From the NCBI GenBank assembly GCA_033065855.1, contig JAVXUO010003030.1, positions 1 through 64,000 on the forward strand: DNA of 64,000 bases. The letters run 5' to 3'. Within the stretch, counting starts at the first letter, position 1. Each line of letters opens with the position of its first letter. The translations under genes were made by a program, and so were the position numbers. Below the pieces are notes generated by a model that worked only from the letters and a program-made list of their open reading frames with translations, was not told the DNA's origin and ran no database searches. Below, one piece after another: positions 32,870 to 43,869 of the stretch. The stretch comes from Escallonia rubra (Eukaryota > Streptophyta > Magnoliopsida > Escalloniales > Escalloniaceae).

Positions 32870-33326
32870 ACTTGTGATAAGTGAGACTTATCATGAACAT
32901 GTTACAAAATGCAGCAACTACGAAGCAATATATTGAAGAACAAATAAACGAGAAATTTAAAAAAACATAATTAAACGCACAACACAAGAATTACGAGGTT
33001 CACCAATATGGCTACGTCCCCGGAGTATGACCAGCTTTCGATTTCACTAATCATTAGTGTTATAACCAAAATCCTAACCCCCACTCTTTGTTGTGGTTTT
33101 CTCTTTTAACCCAAAACAATACAAGATCATGTATATTTATTTAGAGCTAAGAGATGATCTTTCTCTACATAACCAATGTGAGACAAGACACTTATATACT
33201 TGGGCTACGTTGTGACCTTCTTTCAATAAGCAATGTGGGACAACCTCACAAAAACTTGCTTTCGGGTCACTATCTCATTGTAACAATGTCTCTAGATTGA
33301 AATCAGGCTCCACATACAACAATCTC
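32870..33326 (-). mobile_element. Copia 3' LTR (fragment)
   Basis: On the minus strand the LTR starts TGTTGTATGTGGAGCC right after the polypurine-like GTCTCCAAGTGAGAGAT, an arrangement usual for Tnt1/Tork-type copia elements. The far (left) end is not certain. It belongs to the coding remnant at 33327-34208. Confidence 0.55.
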
Positions 33327-34208
33327 TCACTTGGAGACTGATACAACTCCAATGCTGAAACTCCACACAAATGCTGGTCATACTCATCCAAGAAGCATCA
33401 ACGAAGACTAATCAAAGTTGAGCATAGGCTCAACTTTTGCCTGTCAACGACCTTCGTTAACATGTCTACGAGATTCTTGTTGCCTTCAATTTTCTCCAAG
33501 TTTAGCTGTCCATCCTCTAACAAAGACCGTATAAAGTGATACCTCAACTGAATATGTTTGGTCCTCGAATGAAATGCTGAGTTCTTAGCAAGATGTATTG
33601 CACTCTGACTATCAGTCCATAACTTACAATCTACTCGCCCATATCCCAACTCTGTCAACAACCTCTGAAGCCAAATTATTTCCTTGCTTGCTTCTCTCAC
33701 AGCAACATATTCTACTTCTGTTGTAGACAATGCAACAATCTTCTGTAACTTAGAGATACAGCTTACTGCAGTCCCTCCTACAGAAAAAACATATCCAATG
33801 GTGCTTCTCCTGTTGTCTCTATCACCGCCATGGTCTGCATCTACATAGCCTCGCACATATAAGTTATTACCCTCAAAACATAAGCAGAACCTGGATATTC
33901 CTCTCAAATACCTGAGAATCCACTTCACTGCTTGTCAAAGTTCCTTTCCTGGGTTTGTCATAAATCTGCTCACAACTCCAACTGCATGTGTAATATCCGG
34001 CCTTGTACTGACCATGGCATACATGAGACTTCCCATAGTAGAGGTGTACGGTACATGTGCCATGTATTCTTCATCCTCCCTGTTCTTGGGACTCAACTCC
34101 TTTGAAAGCTTGAAGTGGGCTGCTAAAGGAGTCGTCATAGGTTTAGAGGCATGCAAGTTAAATCTCCTCAAAACCTTCTCAATGTACTCTTCCTGTGACA
34201 AGAGCCTT
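33327..34208 (-). mobile_element. Copia pol remnant: end of RT and RNase H
   Basis: The minus strand keeps the C-terminal part of a Ty1/copia polyprotein: end of the reverse transcriptase (YTSTMGSLMYAMVSTRPDI) and RNase H (YVDADHGGDRDNRRSTIGY, then LWTDSQSAIHLAKN and FHSRTKHIQLRYHFIR). The gag, protease, integrase and most of RT are absent. The fossil ends abruptly at about 34208, where hAT transposase sequence begins. It is incomplete and broken. Confidence 0.85.
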
Positions 34209-34660
34209 TTGAAATGTTGACTTTATCTTAGGTAACTTAAATATGTCTTCTAAGATCAAGTCAATGCAATGTGCAGCACATGGTGTCCAAAACAACTGTG
34301 GATAATGACGCTCTAATAATATGCCTATCATACAAAATTGCAAAGAAATTATGAAATTAAATGCCGGACTATCTGTTAGCTAACAATATTGTATACTTAA
34401 TAAAACATAAGTTACTTGAGCCATACTATATGTTAAAATATACTAACCTGCCTTTACGTTGTTTTAGGCACTATCAGTGACAACTTGAATCACATTCTTT
34501 GGCTTACATTTCTCAAAAGTCTTCTTAATCAAGTCATACATCAAGTCTCCGGTCTTTGAATGTTCAGAAGCATCAACGGACTCAAGAAACAAACTTCCGC
34601 TATGACTATTGGCTAAAAAATTAATTAGAGTCCTTTCTTTCTTATCCTTCCAACCATCAC

Positions 34661-34663
34661 ACA
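34661..34663. repeat. CACTA 3-bp target duplication (ACA/ATA)
   Basis: ACA precedes the left CACTA end and ATA follows the right end (37588-37590). Removing the element with one ACA copy restores the transposase sequence around the Ser-Ile-Met-Cys-Asp-Gly-Trp codons. The original duplication was therefore ACA, with one later change. Confidence 0.7.
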
Positions 34664-35199
34664 CACTACAAGAAATAAGGCTTTTAGCGACGGGACCTCA
34701 AATCCGTCGCCAAAACTTTTAACGACGAATATACCGTCGCTAAAAGTCCCTCGTATAAAACTCCGTTAATAAAAGTTTTGCGACAGAATTTTAAAATCCG
34801 TCGTCTAATATTGAACTTTTTGCAGCAGATTTATTTATAAATTAGCGACGAAAATTCCGTCGCTAATTCTACTTTACATGCTTTAGTTTATTTTCTTTTT
34901 TTGTGAAATTAGCGACGGATAAAATTTTTAACAACGGAATTAATCCGTCGCTGAAAGTCATTTTTTAAAAAAATATATATTTTTTAATTTTTTAAAACCA
35001 AAACCTGTAATAAAAAATTCAATCCTCAACCTAATTAAAATATGGTTAATCCGGACTAATTAGGGCTAATTATAGCCAGTGCTGGAACCACGACGATACT
35101 CCAGGAGGTGCAAAGAATGTCGCGCTAGCCTAATTAACCTAAATTTAATGCACAGTCAACAATCTCAATTCCAACACCTCATATAGGGTGTCGATATGG

Positions 35200-35288
35200 T
35201 GTCTGATACGTGTCCGACACCTACGACACGTGTCTGACACCTACCGACACGTGTCCGACACCTACCGACACGTGTCCGACACCTCCGT
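35200..35288 (+). repeat. 21-bp tandem repeat in the CACTA element
   Basis: About four units of the type CGACACGTGTCCGACACCTA C follow one another. The CACGTG palindrome recurs in each. There is no cas gene and no unique spacer, so it is a minisatellite. Confidence 0.85.
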
Positions 35289-35592
35289 CAACAATCTCAA
35301 TTCTCAAATACTCAATACAATAAAAATTAATAAAAATCACACATTCAATCCAATTGGGTCATATCATCTGTCAACAATCTCAATATCTCAAATGCCCAAA
35401 TACACGATTAACAATCTAAAATCATCAATTAACAACCTAAAATCATCAATCAATAATCACAATTTTCAAATGCACAATTAACAACCTAAAATTATCAAAC
35501 AAATAATCAATGTTCAAACGGAAAATAATTTGTTCAAAATGCAAATATCCAATGTGATTAATTTAATTTAGGGTTTAATTAGGGCTCAGAGT

Positions 35593-36038
35593 TCAACATT
35601 GGGGGAAAACTTTTTCACAAGTGCTTTGATCAAACACCAGCACTTGAAAACGCATATGCCCCATGTGTTCAAAGACAACAAAGTCCCCAATATTAAGGTC
35701 ATGTTGCCGCACGAATTTGTTCCAACCCTCTTCGAAACAAATTTCCTCTTGGTCGCGCTTCTTCTTGATTTTAACAAGCCATGACCCATTGCGGCTGGTT
35801 AAAGTTGCTTCCTTTGATCTCACTGTGGTAAGCTGACTGCAAAAGGCTACCGGTATGGCCTAACATATTCATAATACAGTAAGACAGGTAAATTTTTGAC
35901 CAAAGATAATAGTGCGTACACACACGAAAACACAGAAAAAGAGGGATGGCATACAAGTTTTGTATGAAAACCAGGCATCATGACCTTGAAGAAGTGTCTA
36001 CCGATTGAAACGTCCTTCTTCACTGAAGCAGAAGCCAT
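35593..36038 (-). CDS. REM-like B3 DNA-binding protein inside the CACTA element
   Basis: This is a two-exon gene on the minus strand: exon 1 at 35955-36038, a 95-bp GT-AG intron, exon 2 at 35593-35859. The product is 116 aa. Exon 1 gives MASASVKKDV and IGRHFFKVMMPGFHTKL; exon 2 begins AIPVAFCSQL and continues through SRNGSWLVKI, GWNKFVRQHDLNIGDFVVFE and FQVLVFD. This is a single B3 domain (about residues 14-108) with the usual order: FFKV-PGF, IP-F, a W-V-I strand, GW-F-HDL-GD-VVF, and a final F-V-VFD. B3 proteins of the REM group bind DNA and act in the nucleus, often in flowers and meristems. Both exons are open and the splice sites are sound, which is unusual for a gene captured by a transposon. 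The frame ends in a natural stop. Expression cannot be judged. Confidence 0.82.
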
Positions 36039-36289
36039 TTAACCTACTTTAACATGAAAAACCAATCGAGCATTATTCAATTGATGAACATCAATTTCAT
36101 AGCTTAATTAAATCTATTAAATGTCACACTGTATAAGACCTTTAAGCTTTTAGTAACTAAATCAATACCACGGGCCCAAATATGACATTTCAATTCGGTG
36201 TCGGTGTCGATCAGACTCAATTCAATTGGGTAGAAAATTATGTTAAAGTGATGCTAAAAGTGCAATCCACAGTGAGTTGTAGCTAAAAT

Positions 36290-36560
36290 GATAGGACAGA
36301 TAAATCTCAGCAACAGCACATAAAATAAACGCAGAGAACACAACCCCCTAGGCCGGGTTACCGTATAGTATTGGCCGCGCTTATCGACAAGCATTGACCG
36401 CGCTTGCACATGTACCACCCTAGGTCAGGTTACCGTATAGTATTCAATGCTCACATTGCGTCTAACGCTAATCCGGAATACACCCGCGCTTGCACAGGTA
36501 CCACCCTAGGCCAGGTTTAATCAAATCAACCCGACGATCCAAAAAAATCCGGTACCACAT
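36290..36560. repeat. Interspersed short repeats upstream of the B3 gene
   Basis: GCGCTTGCACATGTACCACC followed by a CTAGGTCAGGTTA phrase occurs in two near copies, and GTTACCGTATAGTATT also occurs twice. They lie 250-520 bp before the B3 start codon. They may be part of the element's own repeats or of the captured promoter. Confidence 0.6.
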
Positions 36561-37077
36561 ATCCTACATTACTTTCTGATATGGACTCTTGGTACATTCC
36601 TCGGGGTTACCATTGAAATGCCAGTTTGTCACCATCTTGCTATGATTTATCTCCATAACTAATTTCAATCTTCTCTAGGCCTAGTGCTAGCAGTAGATTC
36701 CACGCTCTTAAGGGTTCGATTCCACCTGGTTCCGGCCATTTTTTGTCTATTTGTTATTCTGCAGATTATTATTATTATTGTGTTAATTTCACGTCGACCT
36801 AGACCGTTACACTGGATTTTCAATTGAAGTCTAGATTCAGAGAAATCATGAAAGGGATCTTATAATTATAACAGCATGGTGGAGCAAGTTTATATAACAG
36901 CAACATTGTAACTGCTAATATTTTTAGAAACTCTATGAAGCAAACAATTAAACTAACTAAACAAAATGGGCATGCATTTGTATAAATTATGATTTTTCTA
37001 CTGACAATTAAGAGCAAATTGTTAAGGACACTGATGAAAGAAAATGGTGAGCAATGGGCAGTACCATGAAGGTCGTC

Positions 37078-37277
37078 GGAGGTGGCGCAGTGTCGGGGGG
37101 AGGACGGGGATGCCGCCGGAGGTGGCGCTGCGTCGGACGGAGGACGGGGCTATCGCCAGAGGTGGCGTCGCGTCAGGGGGAGGACGGGGATGTCGCTGGA
37201 GATAGCGCGGCGTTGAGGGGAGAACGGGGCTGTTGCCAGAGGTGGCGCGACGTCAGGGGGAGGACGGTGGTGTCGCC
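37078..37277 (+). repeat. GC-rich minisatellite, 40 bp x 5
   Basis: Five consecutive units of exactly 40 bp share the frame GGAGGTGGCG...GGGGGAGGACGGGG...TCGCC. The period is not a multiple of three, so the chance open frame across it (37054-37368) reads each unit in a different frame. It lies next to the right subterminal repeats of the CACTA element. Confidence 0.9.
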
Positions 37278-38329
37278 AGAGATGTGGGTCGACATGGGGT
37301 CGCCGGTGGGTGAGATATTCGAGACAGGGAGAGAAACGGGAGAAAGAAGACGTTCTGATTTGTTTTAAATACGAGTTTTAGCGACGAAATTACACTATCG
37401 CTAAAAGCCCGTCGAAAGAAGCTATCATTAATGACGGAATTTTTAGCGACGGTAGCATTCTGTAGCTTATAATGTTTTTAACGACAGAAATTTACCAACG
37501 GGTTTATCCGTCTCTGAAAGACATTTTAGTGACGGAATTCCTTTCATTGCTAAAAGTCTGTCGCAAAATCATTGTTTTCTTATAGTGATATAATCGAACA
37601 ACCCGTTTTTTCCATTCTTCTTCATGATCCTTCATCAACTTATGCGTATTATCCACCTCTTTTTGCAGTAGGGTAACCCTAATATCATGATAACTTGGTG
37701 GCTTTAAACCTGAACCATATTGACCAATAGCCGCAACCATAGCCCAAAGCTGTCAAAGTTCACGGCGTTGAATGCAATCCCCGCATCATAAAAAAAATAT
37801 TGCTATTGCACTACAAGCCCGATTTCTCATCTCCTTTTTTGCTTCTTCATTTTCAAATACCGTGGATTGCTTCATCTTTCTCTTTTTCACTACCTCTTCC
37901 GGGTCCGGGGTGAAATACACATCCATTGGGCCCTTAGCCTTTGGATTCCTACGAGGAGGTTGACAAGGATTCCCGGTAGATGAAACTCCCTTCTTCTTGG
38001 ATATCTCAACTACATCATCGTCCTCGTCATCTTCTTCATCATTGAAAACGTTATCAAAATATGGGACGCACTTAGCTAGTTCTTTCTTTTCTTTGACAGA
38101 ATGTAGCAATTCATTTATCTCATCTCTTACATGTTCTGGACACTCTCGGCATGTTGAAGCATTCCTATAACCTCTAGCAAGGTGTTGCTTATGTCAATAA
38201 ATGCCCCCCCTTTTGACAAAAATTACAAGTGAAATTACAAATTACTGCATTTTTATCGCTCGGATTAGTTGTATGTCCATATTTCCAAGCTGGGTAATTT
38301 GTATCCGTACTCGGTGTCGACATGGATAT

Positions 38330-39510
38330 TCCTGAGATTAAATTATTCTCAGAACTCAGAATGTGTTACAGAAGTAAAAATGAGTTAGTAAAAATGAGTT
38401 TGCTGGAGTAACAAAGAAATGAACATATATGTACACGAAAAACATGTCAGGTACAAGACATGCAATGGAGCACGCATATATGTGGGAATATTCCCACCAA
38501 TCCATTTCCCTTATTCATGTTACAGTTACACGCCTATATGTGGGAATATTTCACATGTAGCTCCTTTTGCCCTAGCATCAATTTAGATGAACCCTCAGAC
38601 CTCTCTTTGGTCTCACATTAACTAATGTTTTTTAATTGATCCCAACCCATGTTCTTCTTTCTCCTTAGTTAGGCTATAGCTCAAAGACACGTGACTGTGG
38701 TTATTGGAAAGCAGGTACAAGACATGCAATTCATATAAGATCACTGTCTATTTCCTTCTTCAATCTTGAAACCAGCAAAAATTAGGATGTGCTTGTTGAA
38801 AAAAGCAATCCACAGATGAAGTATATAAAGAGCATAAACACAGCACAGATGTACAATTAATAATTTTCCCCACAACACAATATATCATCTTTCTCTAATC
38901 TCTGTTCTGTTCAACACTTCAAGTAGTTGCAATACTACTATGACTACAGTACTGAATCAAGGAGGTAGTGATTATGAGTGACAGACTGACGGAGTGAGGG
39001 AGGGAAAGAAAGAGAGAGAGAGAGAGACAAACCGGTGAGGTGGAGGCGTGGAGCGGCAGAGCAGCAGCAACATGTGGACTGTGGAGAACTGGAGCAGCAG
39101 AGCAGCAACGGCAGAGAGGAGGAGTAGCGGCGAAGAGGAGCGACCGGCGGCGACGGGACAGGCGCTGACGGCGACCGGAGAAAGGGATGGACGGCCGGCG
39201 AGGAGTGAGAGTGATACTGAGAGTAAGAGTGATTTGGGATTTTGGGGATTTTGGAGTTAGGGCTGATTAGTAAAGCTAAAAAAGAAAAAAAAAATCATAA
39301 AGAAAAATGAACGGCCCATATAACAAGATGATACAACATCCATCCAACGGCTAGTATTCATGCGCCTAAATTCGCGCCTCCAACGCCGTTGTGCGCCTCG
39401 CGCTTGGGCGCACAAGGCGCGCGCCTTGTTGAAGGCGCTGCACCTAGGCCTAAGCGAGGCGTAGATGGTGAGCTTGAGCGTGCCTTGCGCCTAGGCACGC
39501 TTTTAATAAC
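38330..39510 (-). mobile_element. 5' region and terminus of the hAT element
   Basis: Upstream of the hAT transposase lies an untranslated leader-like stretch (CT-rich on the minus strand near 39000-39250). It is followed by a GC-rich terminal zone (about 39360-39510) with repeated GCGCCTAGGC and AGGCGCG words. Such a zone is common at the ends of this hAT type, whose 5' end would be near 39510. The other terminus is lost with the truncated 3' part. Two related copies of a TATATGTGGGAATATT phrase occur at about 38475 and 38530. Confidence 0.5.
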
Positions 39511-39679
39511 AATGTGTGAGTGGGTACGTATAGTTGTGGTTTTAGTGTTGGGTTAGAGTTGACACCAGCGGTGGGTCGCCTGGTGGCGGTGGTGGGCTGA
39601 TTGGAGGCAGTGAAGGCTAATTGGTGGTAGTGGAAGAAAGAGAGGGGGGGAGAAGATGGGCAGATCAAGAATTACAGTT

Positions 39680-39840
39680 CTACTTATGGGCAATATGGTC
39701 ATTTTGACCATTCCATTATGTATTTGGGTATTCCATTAGATCAAATGACATAAGTGCCTATTTTTCAAATTTATGGACACGCGTGTAATTTCACTAAAAT
39801 CTCAGGGATATGGGTGTAATTAACCTAATCCTAAGTGTTC
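39680..39840. mobile_element. Possible MULE terminal arm, unpaired
   Basis: The stretch ending GTGTAATTAACCTAATCC has the wording of long MULE inverted repeats (compare the right arm of the element at 17218-18465, which ends GTGAGTAATTAACCC). No mate is found within reach. It may be a diverged remnant. Confidence 0.3.
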
Positions 39841-42800
39841 AATTATGTGACCCCCTTGTGTCCTTAATTGTTTAACCAGCGTATTTTCAGTTTATAAGTC
39901 TATAGGTTATCGTTGCCATTAGCGACCATTTTACTTGATGCTCATTTCACACGGTTCGACAGGTTTTGAATACACGACATAACTCTAGGTTGAGAAATCT
40001 TCTAAGTGATGCCTACGCACCATTTGGTTTCCCCCCAGTGTTAGTATATTGTTTTTCCGTAATCTTCAGTTCTGCCATCAGGTAATCTTCTGTTTTCTTC
40101 AGTTCTGCAACAGGTTAGTGTCTTCTGTTTTCTTCCTCTTCATTGATGAAATGCTTCTTTGATTTCATTTACATTCTTGCTAACTTTTCATTTTCTATTG
40201 CCTTGTTACAATATGGAGAGTAGCCATTTCATTTTGCTCCTATCCGATTAAGATTTTATTCTGCTCCGTATCTTTGGACTGGATAAATACTACCCTTATC
40301 ATAGCCATACATTGTCCTAGAAATCTTATTCTGCCTATTGGCTTAGAATGCCATTTTGCTTTTAGTACATTCTCTTTTGTCATATCATCTTTGGGTATTG
40401 TAATTTACGTTTACTGAACCGCAAACTCGCTCGCCTAGGACCATGTCCATAAATAGCCATGATATTTATTTATTATATGTGCATCTATCATATGACTTTG
40501 AATAACTAGTGACTCTTGGCATGAGCCTTAGACTATTTTTATTGATTTAGCACACAAACTCCTAGTTAAGTAATTTCAATTTTATTGAAATCGCATTTTA
40601 GTGCTTGTCAATCTAAAACCAAAATTGACTATATTGGAACAACTCTCCAATTTGAGAAGGTCCTTTAGACACATGTTTGTTTATATGCTGGCGATCGATG
40701 AACACCTAGCATGTTCTCGGTAGCAAATGTTTGATCAATGTTTGTACATCGACGTTTGGGTCTTTATGACCAACATAATTATTGAATATTTTTTGGCATT
40801 TCATGCATATTATATATGTATAAGGTCAAATGCTTAATGACGTTTGTTTCAATGTTTGATATGAGATTATCTTTTGCTCATTATCATCAAATATTGTTAT
40901 TTGGTTCCATCAGCCTTACTTTAAGATCCTGTCATTTTTTGTACAGTATTGGGTTATTTGAGCTTACATTTTATTCTATGTTGTCCGTTGCCTGACTAAA
41001 GGCTCTAACAACTTTGAAGTTTGAGACTTTTCTTAGGTAGTTGATCTATGTAAATATTTTATCTTGGGAACTTTACCCAGATGTGAGTAATTTGATTGGA
41101 TTTGGTTTATGAAAGTTGCTTTGCCGCAGCGTTTTAATTTATTTTCTTATAAGAGATTATTAAGAGAATGCGTCCTCTTTTATTATTGTCTTTTGGAGAT
41201 ATTTTGTTTTAAAATATTTATTTACTATGTTCATACCTGATATTAATAGTAATATAGCCGTATATTAACTCATTTTAGGAACTTTGATTGCGGTCACTGC
41301 TTCCATTTTGCGGGCATGACACGTGTATTGGGGGGGTATTATTTTGCAAATTTGGACGATGGTATTTGGGTGACAGAGCCGAGTTCCATAGCTAAAAGTG
41401 TGTTTTTTTCTTGTGATGCCTTAACCAAAATTATGTTGTTGGTGAAAAATACATGTATACCACAACGACAACAACAATAAGAATAAAAGTAGACTTGGGT
41501 AGGAAATGTATAGGAAAGATCAGTTCGTGGAATGAGATTATAATCGCCATTTCAATAGTTACTTGGCTAAGACTTATTAGCTATATGTTGTTGAGGTCAA
41601 CTTTGCAACTATAATTTTAGTAACTTGATTCACAATATATATTTATGTTAGTATACGTCTTTGAATGATTCTTAACATGTGCTTTAGGGGCACATATATA
41701 CTGGCAATTAAGACCTTCAAAAAGAAGTGGGTTACCTCGCTTTCAGTTCAAGCGACCAAACGACGTTCATGCACTGTTGTGCACTCTGGGTCTCGATTCA
41801 TAACAATGACTTCAACGTTGCAATGCGTGAAAGCAACACGACGGAAGTTCTCCATGGATGTTTTGGCAGAAGATTTACATGTAAACAACCCTCCAAGATC
41901 ACGTGTCTAATCTAGTTGAATCATAACCACCATTGGTTCTTGCAGGAAATCATCTAGTAAATAATTTTCATGACAAAATTTTCAAGGCACTCGCTAATTA
42001 ATATTTTGAATGACAAAATACTCAGGATACTTGCGAAGCAAATATTTTAGAAGAACCCTCAACCAAGAGTATCATCTTGTCGAACTATATCCCCTTTTGG
42101 AATTACATAACAAAGGGTTACCAAGAAGAAAGGTTGTACCTATCACAGAAAGGGAAAAAAATATGGGCTTTTCAATCAATAATTAAGATTGGTAATGCAA
42201 AAGAAGTAGCATGCAAATAGATTTCCAGTGAACTTAAGCCTTCTGTTTTCTACTTCTTGTAATTACTTTGCATGGACAAGTGTACCTGACATATGAAAAG
42301 GTAGATGAGGCGTTGGTATATTTGGGTTTGGCCTAAAATCTTGTTATTTAATTGACGTTATTTTCTTTATTTAACAGTACTGCAGGTTTAATTAATTGGT
42401 TATGTTATTCTTTTATCTCTCTATTATATGTAATATGATTAATGTGCGTAAATAATGCTTTTACACGGAAGATATAACTCATGTGAGACATATAACGAAA
42501 TGACTGTGTTCCCAATTTTAGATAAATTTAGAGAAATCATCTAGTTGGTTGTAGTGCTTAATAAGATCGTTCATTTTGACTGGCGACTTCAAGACCAGTA
42601 TTAGTGCATTAGTGGAACGCATTGAACGGGATCAATGTGAATACGAGTTAAATTTATTGTGTTATTATCTGATAAAATTATTTTCATGATAGTACTAGTA
42701 TGTGAAAATCTGTACTTACGAGATAGTGATAAAATTAGATTACACACACACATATGTACACACATACCGTTTTGATATTCCAATGAGTATAATTATTGAG

Positions 42801-43690
42801 AACATTATATGTTGTCATGAAGTTATGCGTTCTCTATTGAGAATACATATTCCCTTAAATTAATCTACCGATCATGAAACTTGGCCAAGTGTTTTGGTGA
42901 GGTATATCACTACAGTGTTGAATTTATTTAAATAGATAATCAAGGTGATAAATTAGGTACTTAAGGATGAGATCTAAATCTTTCAAAATTACGGTAAATT
43001 AATTTGAAACTTTAATATATACCTTGTAGAAGATAATTAGTATTAAGGGCGTCATCTATATTTTTTTACTAGAGTGCAATTACGGTTATATTGTGGTGTT
43101 AACTATAACTAATAGGTTCGGCATAAAGTTATGAAATAACCTTGGGATTCTAGAATCCCGTAGTTAGAAGAGAAAACCTCTAAGGATTCTCCTCCTAGCT
43201 TTAGTTGTGACCAGATAAGAGTAGTCCTAGTAAATATATATTAGGCATTTAGGCCTGATCACATCTTCTGGTTTGTGCATTAGGAACCGATATCGAATCT
43301 CTGTTGCTCTGTAAATAGCTTTGTGGAGGCCAGGGAATTTGGGAGACAGGCTTGGAGTCCACTCTCCATTGTAATTGTATCCTGCTAGATCCCAAGCAGT
43401 TTGTCGGTTTTCTTTTCGGTCTCGGTTTATACATTGCCGGGTTCATCGAATACTATAAAACATATTACAAGGCAAGTATTAGTTGTTATTTTTTTTTAAA
43501 AAAAAAATCTTTATTTTTTTGGTATTTTCCAACAGGTGGCATGTAAAACAAAAACTATATTTCAACATCACCACAGACGGCGGTGGTTTTGCAAAAAATT
43601 CAGCCCCCTCTCAGAGGGCCATCTACCTCTCTTAGTTACTATTACTAATTACTAAAAGTTTTTGCAAATGGGCTATGAGTCCATTGAAAC
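39841..43690. other. Intergenic, AT-rich, no gene recognised
   Basis: No family-bearing open frame is present. The frames at 41665-41915 overlap each other and lack exon context. The stretch at about 43080-43470 (CTGTTGCTCTGTAAATAGC, then a GTCTCGGTTTATACATTG tail) has the feel of the R/U5 part of an LTR, but I could not find ends or a mate. Confidence 0.4.
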
Positions 43691-43693
43691 CTA

Positions 43694-43762
43694 ATGGCAA
43701 TACGCGCGCACCCTAGGAAAATGGTCCAGGCAATACGCACGCACCCTAGGAAAATGGTCCAT
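43694..43762. repeat. Tandem duplication, about 34 bp x 2
   Basis: CAATACGCGCGCACCCTAGG plus AAAATGGTCCAGG is followed by a copy with one base changed in the CG run (GCGCGC to GCACGC). It is non-coding. Confidence 0.85.
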
Positions 43763-43869
43763 GCCTTTTACCGTAAGAGATTCCCCATGTGTACCCTTAA
43801 GAAATAAAGGGTTCGTCGTTTCATAATTTGTCTAAGGATTTTCCCTTGAAACACTTCCTAATCTTAAGA

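Larger units (their letters stand above)
34664..37587. mobile_element. Non-autonomous CACTA (En/Spm) element carrying a B3 gene
   Basis: The left end is CACTACAAGAAATAAGG and the right end, inverted, is CACTATAAGAAAACAATG. Both subterminal regions (34685-34965 and 37375-37570) are packed with TTAGCGACGG words in both directions, the usual transposase-binding repeats of this superfamily. Length is 2924 bp. No TNP2-like transposase is present. Inside are a spliced B3-domain gene on the minus strand, 21-bp and 40-bp tandem arrays and an AT-rich remainder. It sits inside the hAT transposase gene. Confidence 0.92.
34210..38320 (-). pseudogene. Broken hAT transposase gene, split by a CACTA element
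   Basis: Read on the minus strand, the pieces follow a plant hAT transposase. A BED-like zinc-finger region lies near 38320-38110 (NYPAWKYG). An acidic linker with GPMDVYFTPDPEEVVKKRK is followed by MVAAIGQYGSGLKPPSYHDI and EEWKK. After a 2.9-kb interruption come MCDGWKDKKERTLINF (DUF659), NVIQVVTDSA, an intron and HYPQLFWTPCAAHCIDLIL. The carboxy-terminal dimerisation domain is missing; the copy stops against copia sequence at about 34209. There is at least one frameshift, a single-base loss just upstream of the CACTA site. It is a dead autonomous-type element, and the host could only mobilise it in trans. Confidence 0.85.

Noticed and set aside
35200-35288. Regular 21-bp repeats as a possible CRISPR-like array
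   Set aside because: The units are contiguous with no unique spacers, in a plant transposon; it is a minisatellite.
37054-37368. Open frame of 104 codons, Gly/Arg-rich
   Set aside because: It is made by the 40-bp minisatellite, whose period changes frame with each unit; no protein is likely.
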